Shown piece by piece: positions 9,164 to 17,129 of a DNA stretch of 22,734 nt (the first letter of the stretch is position 1; each line of letters opens with the position of its first letter). The notes beneath the pieces were generated by a model that was given only the letters and a program-made list of their open reading frames with translations, made no database searches and was not told where the DNA came from. Where the stretch lies: NCBI GenBank assembly GCA_002314195.1, contig DCCQ01000013.1, positions 2,096 to 24,829 of the forward strand. The letters are read 5' to 3'. The stretch is from Bacteroidales bacterium UBA1077 (GTDB taxonomy: Bacteria; Bacteroidota; Bacteroidia; Bacteroidales; UBA932). Position numbers and translations under genes: made by a program.

Positions 9164-11026
9164 ATGGAAGTTAAAATGAAATTACTGAAGACAATTGTCT
9201 CGCTTTGCATGCTTTGGATGGCCATGGCCGGCCACGCTAAAGCTGACGGCCCGCTGAATGAACCCATCAGTTTCTCAAGGGTGATCATCGATGATTCATT
9301 CTGGCGCCCCAGAATCAAACGGCTCTCCGAGGTGACCATCCCGTTTTGTCTTGACCAGTGTACCGAAAAGACGCACCGGGTCGAGAACTTCGCCATCGCA
9401 GCGGGGGTAAGGGAAGGTCGCTTCGAGGGCATTTTCTATGACGATTCCGATTTGTACAAGATGATAGAAGGCGCGTCCTACTCGCTTCAGAACAATCCGG
9501 ACAAATCATTGGAGTCTCGATTGGACAGCATCATCACCCTGATCGCCGGAGCGCAGGGAAAGGATGGTTACATCAACACTTACTACACATTGATGAAGCC
9601 CGGCAAGCGTTGGACGGACATGGACAAACATGAGATGTACTGTGGCGGTCATCTTATCGAGGCGGGCATCGCCTACTATAAAGCCACAGGCAAGCGCATG
9701 CTGCTGGACGTGGCTGAAAGATTCGCCGACCATCTTGTCTCTGAATTCGGGCCGAACAAGAGAGACTGGGTTCCTGGGCATCCTGAAATCGAGCTTGCCT
9801 TGATCCGCCTTTACCATGAGACTTCCAAGAAAGAATATCTGGATCTGGCTCATTTCCTGTTGGAAGAAAGAGGCCGTGGCAAGGCCGACTGGAAAGCGAA
9901 TGGCTATTTTCTCGACAACGTACCCGTCAGGAAACTCGACAAGATCGAAGGCCATGCTGTGCGTGCGATGTACCTGCTTACCGGAATGGCTGATTATTCG
10001 ACAGTTTCCGGAGACACTTCGTACATCGCCGCTCTGGACAGGCTTTGGAGCAATGTGGCTAAGACCAGAATGTATCTGACCGGTGGAATCGGCTCTTCGC
10101 GCCACAATGAAGGCTTCACCGAGGACTATGATCTTCCGAACAAGGAAGCCTATTGCGAGACTTGCGCCTCCGTTGGAATGGTAATGTGGAACCAGCGCAT
10201 GAATATGCTCAAAGGTGAATCCCGGTATGTCGACGTTCTGGAACGCGCGATGTACAATGGCGCTCTTGCGGGAATATCCTTGTCCAGCGACAGGTTCTTC
10301 TATGTCAATCCATTGGCCTCGGAAGGAGATCATCACAGAAAACCTTGGTACGGCACAGCCTGCTGCCCGAGTCAGATTTCAAGATTTCTTCCGTCGGTCG
10401 GTGGCTACATCTACGCCCGGTCGGATGACGCGCTGTGGGTCAATCTTTATGTGTCAGGCAGGGTGGAGACGGAAATCTCAGGCGTGAAGACAACATTCAG
10501 TCAGAAGACGGAATATCCTTGGGATGGAACGGTCTCGATGACAGTCTCTCCGGAGAAAAAGGCCGCTTTCGCTGTCAGGCTTCGTATCCCGGACTGGTGC
10601 GAGGAATGGAATGTCTCAGTCAATGGAAAGACGGTCCGGTACAATCTGGACGGAGGCTATGCGGTGCTTGAGAGAAAATGGAAGAAAGGCGACCGGATTG
10701 TTCTTGAAATGAATATGCCTGTGAAAGTTGTCGCCTCCGACCCTAAAGTGAAGGCCAACATTGGAAAGTGCGCCATACAGAGAGGACCGATCGTCTATTG
10801 CATGGAGCAGGCGGACAACACCGGTTTTGATACCATAAGGCTCACGTCGGATGATGTTTTCCAGTGTGTGTTTGAACCTGAGACACTTGGTGGAGTATGC
10901 ACGGTCACAGCCTCCTCAAACGGACGTTCCGTCAGGTTCGTCCCGTATTACGCATGGGACAACAGAGCTCCCGGTAAGATGAAGGTCTGGGTGGAATATG
11001 AGCAGATTAAACACCTTGGCAAATAA
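9164..11026 (+). CDS. GH127/GH146-type beta-L-arabinofuranosidase (DUF1680)
   Basis: A 620-residue secreted glycoside hydrolase of the DUF1680 clan. Characterised members remove terminal beta-L-arabinofuranose using a zinc-bound cysteine nucleophile. A signal peptide runs to about AGHAKA (residue 27); ATG 9176 (MKLLKT) is an equally good start. The catalytic domain is an all-helical barrel followed by beta-sandwich modules from about residue 420. Active-site residues are visible: Glu316 in HNEGF, Glu332 and Cys334 in YCETCASVGM, and the Cys400-Cys401 pair in GTACCPSQISRF. These match the Glu322, Glu338, Cys340, Cys417 and Cys418 set of the Bifidobacterium enzyme HypBA1, with the same 16-residue Glu-to-Glu spacing. 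The gene is last in the operon, 21 bases after the GDPD gene, and is followed by a terminator. It is the only recognisable glycosidase here, so the locus probably deals with a short or partly digested substrate. GH127 and GH146 cannot be separated by eye. Confidence 0.92.
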   Translation: MEVKMKLLKTIVSLCMLWMAMAGHAKADGPLNEPISFSRVIIDDSFWRPRIKRLSEVTIPFCLDQCTEKTHRVENFAIAAGVREGRFEGIFYDDSDLYKMIEGASYSLQNNPDKSLESRLDSIITLIAGAQGKDGYINTYYTLMKPGKRWTDMDKHEMYCGGHLIEAGIAYYKATGKRMLLDVAERFADHLVSEFGPNKRDWVPGHPEIELALIRLYHETSKKEYLDLAHFLLEERGRGKADWKANGYFLDNVPVRKLDKIEGHAVRAMYLLTGMADYSTVSGDTSYIAALDRLWSNVAKTRMYLTGGIGSSRHNEGFTEDYDLPNKEAYCETCASVGMVMWNQRMNMLKGESRYVDVLERAMYNGALAGISLSSDRFFYVNPLASEGDHHRKPWYGTACCPSQISRFLPSVGGYIYARSDDALWVNLYVSGRVETEISGVKTTFSQKTEYPWDGTVSMTVSPEKKAAFAVRLRIPDWCEEWNVSVNGKTVRYNLDGGYAVLERKWKKGDRIVLEMNMPVKVVASDPKVKANIGKCAIQRGPIVYCMEQADNTGFDTIRLTSDDVFQCVFEPETLGGVCTVTASSNGRSVRFVPYYAWDNRAPGKMKVWVEYEQIKHLGK

Positions 11027-11045
11027 GTTCAGCACGTAACCAAAA

Positions 11046-11077
11046 AAAGAGGAGCGGCCTTTCGGTCGTTCCTCTTT
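11046..11077. terminator. Bidirectional intrinsic terminator between the PUL and dnaK
   Basis: A 14-bp hairpin has arms 11046-11059 and 11064-11077, two G.U pairs as read on the + strand, and a 4-base loop (tttc). It is preceded by a run of A (11042-11048) and followed by T-rich sequence (ttcttta). It therefore fits Rho-independent termination for the PUL on + and for dnaK on -. It sits between the two convergent stop codons. Confidence 0.9.
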
Positions 11078-11121
11078 CTTTATCATCATCCGCCCCGTTT
11101 GATGAGCGGACATATTCATTA

Positions 11122-13026
11122 TTACTGCTCGTCAGGGCCTTGGTCGTCCGGACCGTTCTGAGGGCCTTGCGGGCCGGCCTGAGGGCCATAAGGGTTCTGA
11201 GGTCCCTGCTGGGCACCGGCCTGAGCGGCGCGGTTCATGTCCTCGGAAGCAGCATTCCAAGCCTTGGTGAGTTCCTCGGTGTAACGGTCGATGTCAGAAA
11301 TATTCTGATTCTTGACAGCCTCCTTGAGGGAACCGAGGGCGGATTCGATGGCTGACTTCTTGTCAGAAGGAATCTTGTCGCCGTAGTCCTTCAGGTTCTT
11401 GTCGGACTGGAAGCAGAGAGCATCGGCGTTGTTGATCTTGTCAACCTTCTCCTTGGCCTCCTTGTCGGCAGCCTCGTTGGCCTTAGCCTCGTCACGCATC
11501 CTCTGGATCTCATCCTCAGACAGACCTGATGAAGCCTCGATCCTGATGTTCTGCTCCTTGCCGGTAGCCTTGTCTTTCGCGGACACGTTCAGGATACCGT
11601 TGGCATCGATGTCGAAGGTAACCTCAATCTGAGGTATTCCTCTCGGAGCCGGAGCGATTCCGTCAAGATGGAACACACCGATCTCCTTGTTGTCCTTCGC
11701 CATAGGACGCTCACCCTGAAGCACGTGAATCTCAACTGAAGGCTGGTTGTCAGCCGCGGTGGAGAACACCTGTGACTTGTGGGTAGGGATGGTCGTGTTG
11801 GACTCGATGAGCTTTGTCATCACACCGCCAAGGGTCTCAATACCAAGTGACAGCGGAGTGACATCAAGCAGAAGCACATCCTTCACGTCACCTGCGAGCA
11901 CACCACCCTGGATTGACGCACCAATGGCTACAACCTCATCAGGGTTAACGCTCTTGTTAGGCTCCTTGCCGAAGAACTCCTTGACAAGTTCCTGTACCTT
12001 AGGGATACGTGTGGAACCTCCGACGAGAAGTACCTCGTCAATGTCAGAAGCTTTGAGGCCGGCATCCTTGAGTGCCTGACGGCAAGGCTCGATTGATCTC
12101 TGGAACAAGTTGTCGCAAAGCTGCTCGAACTTAGCCCTGGTAAGGGTCTTTACAAGGTGCTTTGGAATTCCGTCAACCGGCATGATGTAAGGCAGGTTGA
12201 TCTCGGTCGATGTCTGGTTGGACAGTTCGATCTTAGCCTTCTCCGCGGCTTCCTTCAATCTCTGAAGAGCCATAGGGTCTTTCTTCAGGTCGATTCCGCC
12301 GTTCTCGTTGGCAAATTCCTGGGCAAGCCAGTTGATAATCTCCTGATCGAAGTCATCACCACCAAGGTGGGTGTCACCGTTGGTTGACTTAACCTCGAAC
12401 ACACCGCCACCGAGTTCAAGAATTGAAATATCGAATGTACCACCACCAAGGTCATACACGGCGACCTTCATGTCCTTGTTCTTCTTGTCAAGCCCGTAGG
12501 CAAGCGCGGCTGCCGTCGGCTCGTTGATGATTCTCTTGACATCGAGTCCGGCAATCTTGCCGGCCTCCTTTGTGGCCTGACGCTGTGAGTCAGAGAAGTA
12601 GGCAGGAACTGTGATGACAGCCTCTGTGACTTCCTGACGGAGGTAGTCCTCGGCAGTCTTCTTCATCTTCTGAAGAATCATCGCTGAAATCTCCTGAGGA
12701 GAATAGAGTTTGCCGTTGATGTCAACACGCGGGGTGTTGTTCTCACCTCTGACTACCTTGTAAGGCACTCTGGCGATTTCTTTCTGAACCTGATCATAAG
12801 TCTCACCCATGAATCTCTTGATGGAGAAGACTGTGTTCTGTGGGTTCGTGATGGCCTGACGCTTTGCAGGGTTACCGATCTTTCTTTCACCGCCATCGGT
12901 AAAGGCGACTACAGAAGGGGTGGTTCTTTCACCCTCGTTGTTGATTATAACGGTAGGCTGGTTGCCTTCCATGACCGCAACGCACGAATTCGTGGTTCCA
13001 AGGTCGATACCAATAATTTTTCCCAT
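11122..13026 (-). CDS. dnaK: Molecular chaperone DnaK (Hsp70)
   Basis: A 634-residue ATP-dependent cytosolic chaperone working with DnaJ and GrpE. The nucleotide-binding domain (about 1-380) opens with IIGIDLGTTNSCVAVMEG and contains AVYDLGGGTFDISILELGGG and LVGGSTRIPKVQELVKEFFG. The interdomain linker and start of the substrate-binding domain are DVLLLDVTPLSLGIETLGG, followed by the helical lid (about 505-600). The C-terminus is odd: residues about 603-634 are made almost wholly of Gly, Pro, Gln, Asn and Asp and end DDQGPDEQ, without the EEV-type acidic ending seen in many bacterial DnaKs. No alternative frame at the end restores one, so it is not an obvious frameshift. The gene stands alone on the - strand between two PULs. 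No grpE or dnaJ is adjacent, which is common in Bacteroidota. The start at 13026 is supported by a Shine-Dalgarno site. Confidence 0.99.
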   Translation of the reverse strand: MGKIIGIDLGTTNSCVAVMEGNQPTVIINNEGERTTPSVVAFTDGGERKIGNPAKRQAITNPQNTVFSIKRFMGETYDQVQKEIARVPYKVVRGENNTPRVDINGKLYSPQEISAMILQKMKKTAEDYLRQEVTEAVITVPAYFSDSQRQATKEAGKIAGLDVKRIINEPTAAALAYGLDKKNKDMKVAVYDLGGGTFDISILELGGGVFEVKSTNGDTHLGGDDFDQEIINWLAQEFANENGGIDLKKDPMALQRLKEAAEKAKIELSNQTSTEINLPYIMPVDGIPKHLVKTLTRAKFEQLCDNLFQRSIEPCRQALKDAGLKASDIDEVLLVGGSTRIPKVQELVKEFFGKEPNKSVNPDEVVAIGASIQGGVLAGDVKDVLLLDVTPLSLGIETLGGVMTKLIESNTTIPTHKSQVFSTAADNQPSVEIHVLQGERPMAKDNKEIGVFHLDGIAPAPRGIPQIEVTFDIDANGILNVSAKDKATGKEQNIRIEASSGLSEDEIQRMRDEAKANEAADKEAKEKVDKINNADALCFQSDKNLKDYGDKIPSDKKSAIESALGSLKEAVKNQNISDIDRYTEELTKAWNAASEDMNRAAQAGAQQGPQNPYGPQAGPQGPQNGPDDQGPDEQ

Positions 13027-13035
13027 ATTCTTTTA

Positions 13036-13041
13036 TCTCCT
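13036..13041 (-). promoter_or_regulatory. Shine-Dalgarno site of dnaK
   Basis: On the - strand the sequence reads ATAGGAGATAAAAGAATATG: AGGAGA lies 9 bases before the dnaK ATG. Strong Shine-Dalgarno motifs are uncommon in Bacteroidota, where initiation usually relies on an A-rich leader. No other gene in this window shows one as clear, so it fixes the start and suggests high translation. Confidence 0.75.
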
Positions 13042-13130
13042 ATTTTCTTGTTTTGTTTTTATTCGCCCGGTTTCGTTTCCGAAGCCGGACGCAAGGAGTA
13101 TTATCGAATGTTATGCCATTTCCCCGAATA

Positions 13131-13143
13131 TGACAATTTGGCA
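13131..13143. promoter_or_regulatory. Inverted repeat upstream of dnaK, candidate heat-shock operator
   Basis: TGACAATTTGGCA reads on the other strand as TGCCAAATTGTCA. It is a near-palindrome of the form TGnCAAnTTGnCA with one mismatched pair. It lies 105 bases upstream of the dnaK start codon. It is not the CIRCE element of HrcA (TTAGCACTC-N9-GAGTGCTAA), which is absent. A role as a regulator site or as part of the promoter is inferred from symmetry and position only. Confidence 0.4.
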
Positions 13144-13411
13144 GGAGCCGTTCCTCTTGACAGGCCATCACGCCTGACACATCCTGCCATACGGTCCTCG
13201 CACTTAAAAGCCACAATACTGAATTCAAGACGATTACAGCATGCCCGTAAGCCGAACGAAATCGCGAAGACTTCCTCGTCAGGCTGGAGAAGTGCCCTTC
13301 GCAAAACGCAAAAGACATCAAAATATCTTCCTCGTAAGACAACTCCGAAAATAATACGGTTAATTTGATATTGTTTCAACAATGTCAGAAAATCGTTTGC
13401 GCTTGTGGTTT
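13144..13411. other. Intergenic stretch with no recognisable gene
   Basis: Non-coding sequence between the dnaK leader and the left arm of the inverted repeat. Reading frames of about 90-106 codons cross it on both strands, but they overlap each other, have no recognisable motifs, and run into the dnaK leader. I see no RNA gene or convincing promoter here. Confidence 0.5.
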
Positions 13412-13428
13412 TGCTAATTGATGTGATT
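13412..13428 (+). repeat. Left arm of 17-bp inverted repeat upstream of the second susC
   Basis: TGCTAATTGATGTGATT. It pairs with the right arm at 13638-13654, matching 16 of 17 positions (14 of them consecutive, 13415-13428). The 209 bases between the arms are far too many for a simple terminator or operator hairpin. This is one boundary of a candidate invertible segment. Confidence 0.8.
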
Positions 13429-13637
13429 AATTAATAGGTGTATTAATATGTTGTTCTCATTCTATTCAGGTTTGCCATAATCTTTAAAACCGTGTAAATA
13501 TAGAAATATATAATAAAATCTCAAAACGATTTAGAGATATGACTTCCTGCAAATTAAGGCGCGGAGGTACCGATAAATTCGCAGATTTCACGAGTGTAAT
13601 ATGTTGATTTACAAAGATTAATATAATAATTTTTGCC
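13429..13637. other. Candidate invertible promoter segment
   Basis: These 209 AT-rich, non-coding bases are bracketed by the inverted repeat and lie directly before a susC gene. This is the layout of the phase-variable promoters known upstream of Bacteroides capsule loci and some susC genes. No perfect TAnnTTTG element is present in either orientation. Near misses are TTAATTTG on the - strand (13549-13556) and TAATTTTTG on the + strand at 13627-13635. I cannot tell whether the assembled orientation is ON or OFF. No site-specific recombinase gene is in the window, so an invertase would have to act in trans. Confidence 0.45.
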
Positions 13638-13654
13638 AATCACATCAATTAACA
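13638..13654 (-). repeat. Right arm of 17-bp inverted repeat upstream of the second susC
   Basis: AATCACATCAATTAACA, the inverted partner of 13412-13428 with one mismatch (13652 against 13414). It ends two bases before the ATG at 13657, so inversion between the arms would leave the start codon and coding sequence intact while replacing everything upstream. Confidence 0.8.
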
Positions 13655-13656
13655 TT

Positions 13657-16600
13657 ATGTATTATTCTAAAACAAATCTGACACGGCTCTTGTCAAGAGT
13701 GACGCTTATGTTGCTGTTTCTGATTTCCGTGCCTGCCATGGCGCAGAATCTGACAGTGCGAGGCAAAATCATTGACGAAAACGGTGAGCCTCTTCCTGGC
13801 GCGGGAATCGTCATCGAAGGCACCACTACTGGAACGACAACAGACAGCGATGGTAATTTCACCATCACGGTAAAGCCAAATGCTGTTCTTGTTGCATCTT
13901 TCATCGGCTTCGAACCTACTAGTCTGAAGATTGGAACTTCCGCTCCAGCTAACCTTAAGATTACCTTGAAAGAGGACAGGAACCTTCTGAATGAGGTTGT
14001 CGTGACCGCCCTCGGACTGCCTAAGCAGGCAAAGTCAGTCGGCTACGCGACCACAAGGGTGTCCACGGACGAGATCGAGAGGACCAACTCCATCAACCCG
14101 GTCAACGCCCTTCAAGGGAAGGTGGCAGGTCTTCAGATCAACACGGGAGGTGCTTCCGGTATCACATCGTCCTCAGCCATCACAATCCGAGGCGCGAAGT
14201 CAGTGGACAAGAACAACTCCCCTATCTTCGTCATCGATGGTATGATCATTCAGGAAGCCATCACGGGCAATCTAGCCGGAACCGACTGGGGTTCTCAGCT
14301 TAAGAACCTCAACCCTGCCGACTACGAAAGCGTCACCGTTCTTAAGGGAGCCGCAGCGACCGCACTCTATGGCTCGCGTGGTGCCAACGGTGCTATCGTG
14401 ATTGTTTCCAAAGGCGGAAAATATGGCAAGCAGGGTCTTGGCGTAGAGGTCAACCAAACAGTTGAAATCACAGATGTCTATAAATCCCCTGTCGATCTGC
14501 AGAATGTCTATGGAGCCGGCTACACTTACAATGGCTACCAGGGTGACTATCAGCCAGACGGGTCACTGGACAAGGTGGCATCACAGAGCTGGGGCCCAAA
14601 GATGGATGGAAGAATGATCAACCAGTACATGCCTAACGGAGAGAACACACCATTCTCACCTCACCCGAACAACTGGAAGGAGTTCTACCAGACAGGAATC
14701 AACAACGTCACCAACGTGGCCATCAGCGGAGGTGGCGAGAAATCATCCTTCCGCCTGTCATACGGCTTCAACAAGACAAAGGGAGTGTTCCTTAACAATG
14801 ATTTCCAGAGGCATAACATCTCCTTCAGGGGAAACACTGAACTGAACAGGATCTTCTCCATTGAGCTTGGTGTTAAATACGCATTCTCAACTGCGAAGAA
14901 CGGTGCCAGCCAAGGTGGTTGGGACTGGGGTAACAACGTTGGTATGATCACCGCATACTATCTTCCTCGAAACCTTGACATCGCGGCTTATTACGATCAA
15001 TACCGCGATCCTAAGACCAAGGCTGTGGAAAGTACATCAATCTATAGTGCTCTGAGAGGGTATTTCCACACTCGCGACACACAATTGCAAAAAAGGAACG
15101 AGAGTTCCATTCTTACAGACCTTACTCTCCACGCCAACATTGCTCCTTGGCTCAGGGCCAGTCTGAAAGGCAACTACAACTACTACGGAATCAGCACCGA
15201 GAGCCATTGGGTGGGAACAGGTGAGAACTATGGTCCTACAGGTTCCGGAGGCTATGGCAGAGGTGGCAACATCTCAGGCAACTACAATTTCATGGGAATG
15301 CTCCAGATGCCTGAACAGTCGTATAAGATAGCAGGTGAGGACTTCACCATTGCTGCGATAGCAGCTGCCGAACTCTACGGCAACACAGAAAGCCACAGCT
15401 GGAGCAAACAGACAAATGGTGGTCTCGTGGTACCGGGAGTGTTCTCCTTCTCCAATTCTGTCAACAAAATAGAGCCTCAGTTCACCTACACACCTCGCAA
15501 CCAGCAGACTTTCGGTCTTTCCGGAATCCTCAACCTCGGATGGCGTGATCAGGTGTTCCTTGAGCTCACAGCCAGAAACGACTGGCTTTCAACTCTGACA
15601 TATCCTTCCTACATGAGAGGAAACAACAACTACTCTGTCTTCTATCCATCCGCAAACTTATCTTGGGTCTTCACGGATTCATTCCGAAATGACATTCCAG
15701 AATGGTTCTCCTTTGGAAAACTACGCGCTTCCATCGCACGAGTCGGAATGGGAACATCAGCTTATGCCACAAGCCGTGGCTACGGAGTGTTCAGCCAAGG
15801 ATCAATCTACCTTCCAGACAAAAGCGGTTCTGTTCTTGCGGCCAACCCTAACCTCGGAACAGTTTACAACGAAGATCTGAAGCCAGAGATCCAGCAATCA
15901 ATCGAGCTTGGCTTCGACACCCGTTTCTTTGACGAAAGGTTAAACATCGACTTTGCTTGGTACAAGAGTAACACTTTCAACCAGATCATGTCTGTCGGTT
16001 CTGTGGCCGAGTCCGGAGCCAGCACGAAGCTCATCAATGCAGGTAACATCCAGAACATGGGAATAGAGCTTCAGATGGACGTGACCCCAATCCGCACAAG
16101 CGACTGGCGCTGGACCGTTGGTGGCAACCTGACCGTCAACAGAGGAAAGGTTGTGAAACTTGACAACGATGTCAAGGAATGGCAGTTGATGGGTGGCTAC
16201 GACTCCGCACCTGAAATCTGGGCCTACGAAAACGGAGCTTTCGGAGTTCTCACATCCTACCAGAACAGTCCCTACATGTCCCCGGTTCTCACTTGGCAGG
16301 GAGAGGACGGTGATCCGCGCAACGGCAAGATGATCATCGAATATTACAAAGAGTACGGCACACCTAATTCGGTGTCAGCATACTATCCTCTTACCTTGTA
16401 CGACCGCAACGAGGAAGGAGACCGAGACAGGCATATTCTTGGAAAGGTTGAGCCAGACTTCACCTTGAGTCTCAACACCTCCCTGTCCTACAAAAACCTC
16501 GACCTCTATGTACAGGCTGACGGACGTTTTGGCGGAAACTACTTCTCGAACATGTGGAAATACGCTGTTCCTAACGGTTCCTTAAAATCAACCCTCGAAG

Positions 16601-17115
16601 GCAGAGACAAGGAGCATGGTGGTATCGCCAGAATCAACTACAAGGGAGAGACCGTCTATGACGGACTTATGCTTGACGCAGTGTTTGCAGAAGGAACGCA
16701 GGCTCCTACACAGAACCCAGACGGGTCTGTAGGAGCAATGATTGATGTCGGAGGAATGACCTATAAGGAAGCAGTCGAGCAGCACAATGTTCGTCCTGTG
16801 ATGACAGGTATGTGGTATGCCATGAACTACGGGTGGGGAATGTGCGCAATGCCGGGATCAATCCAGGACAACACATGGTTTGCCCTGCGCGAGATTACCC
16901 TTGGCTACCGTCTCCCTGAAAAGGTCTGCAAGAAATTCGGTGCGAACTACCTTCGTCTCGGATTCACGGCACGCAACATCTGTTACCTCATCAACAAACT
17001 GACGGACGGATTGAACCCTGCCTCTATCTCAAGCAACAACCCGCTTCAGCCAATGGACATTGGGGGTGTTCCGTTCTACCGCACATTCGCGTTGAACCTG
17101 ACAGTTAGATTCTAA
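13657..17115 (+). CDS. SusC/RagA-family TonB-dependent transporter (no STN domain)
   Basis: A 1152-residue outer-membrane TonB-dependent importer. The signal peptide is residues 1-30, ending VPAMAQ. It leads straight into a carboxypeptidase-D regulatory-like domain (VRGKIIDENGEPLPGAGIVI, D.DGNFTITV; about 31-105). The plug domain begins at NEVVVTALGLPKQAKSVGYA near residue 112 and contains GKVAGLQI, SITIRGAKSV-type and ALYGSRGANGAIVIVSKGG motifs. The barrel then runs to a C-terminal LNLTVRF with terminal Phe. Unlike the transporter at 1128-4682 it has no STN domain, so it is not expected to signal through a FecR. ATG 13657 is chosen because a TTG at 13633 would put extra residues before a normal signal peptide and across the inverted repeat. 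The SusD-like partner follows after 14 bases. The gene may be under phase-variable control because of the repeat just upstream. The substrate is unknown and no enzymes accompany it. Confidence 0.95.
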   Translation: MYYSKTNLTRLLSRVTLMLLFLISVPAMAQNLTVRGKIIDENGEPLPGAGIVIEGTTTGTTTDSDGNFTITVKPNAVLVASFIGFEPTSLKIGTSAPANLKITLKEDRNLLNEVVVTALGLPKQAKSVGYATTRVSTDEIERTNSINPVNALQGKVAGLQINTGGASGITSSSAITIRGAKSVDKNNSPIFVIDGMIIQEAITGNLAGTDWGSQLKNLNPADYESVTVLKGAAATALYGSRGANGAIVIVSKGGKYGKQGLGVEVNQTVEITDVYKSPVDLQNVYGAGYTYNGYQGDYQPDGSLDKVASQSWGPKMDGRMINQYMPNGENTPFSPHPNNWKEFYQTGINNVTNVAISGGGEKSSFRLSYGFNKTKGVFLNNDFQRHNISFRGNTELNRIFSIELGVKYAFSTAKNGASQGGWDWGNNVGMITAYYLPRNLDIAAYYDQYRDPKTKAVESTSIYSALRGYFHTRDTQLQKRNESSILTDLTLHANIAPWLRASLKGNYNYYGISTESHWVGTGENYGPTGSGGYGRGGNISGNYNFMGMLQMPEQSYKIAGEDFTIAAIAAAELYGNTESHSWSKQTNGGLVVPGVFSFSNSVNKIEPQFTYTPRNQQTFGLSGILNLGWRDQVFLELTARNDWLSTLTYPSYMRGNNNYSVFYPSANLSWVFTDSFRNDIPEWFSFGKLRASIARVGMGTSAYATSRGYGVFSQGSIYLPDKSGSVLAANPNLGTVYNEDLKPEIQQSIELGFDTRFFDERLNIDFAWYKSNTFNQIMSVGSVAESGASTKLINAGNIQNMGIELQMDVTPIRTSDWRWTVGGNLTVNRGKVVKLDNDVKEWQLMGGYDSAPEIWAYENGAFGVLTSYQNSPYMSPVLTWQGEDGDPRNGKMIIEYYKEYGTPNSVSAYYPLTLYDRNEEGDRDRHILGKVEPDFTLSLNTSLSYKNLDLYVQADGRFGGNYFSNMWKYAVPNGSLKSTLEGRDKEHGGIARINYKGETVYDGLMLDAVFAEGTQAPTQNPDGSVGAMIDVGGMTYKEAVEQHNVRPVMTGMWYAMNYGWGMCAMPGSIQDNTWFALREITLGYRLPEKVCKKFGANYLRLGFTARNICYLINKLTDGLNPASISSNNPLQPMDIGGVPFYRTFALNLTVRF

Positions 17116-17129
17116 AACGAGTAATAGCA

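Noticed and set aside
13027..13130. HrcA/CIRCE element before dnaK
   Set aside because: No TTAGCACTC or GAGTGCTAA sequence is present; only the different TGnCAA/TTGnCA repeat was found.
13040..13382. Overlapping reading frames of 93-106 codons on both strands upstream of dnaK
   Set aside because: They overlap each other and the dnaK leader, lack motifs or a signal sequence, and have atypical composition; no reason to call a gene.
13633..13656. TTG start for the second SusC
   Set aside because: It would add residues before an ordinary signal peptide and lies across the right arm of the inverted repeat; ATG 13657 is better.
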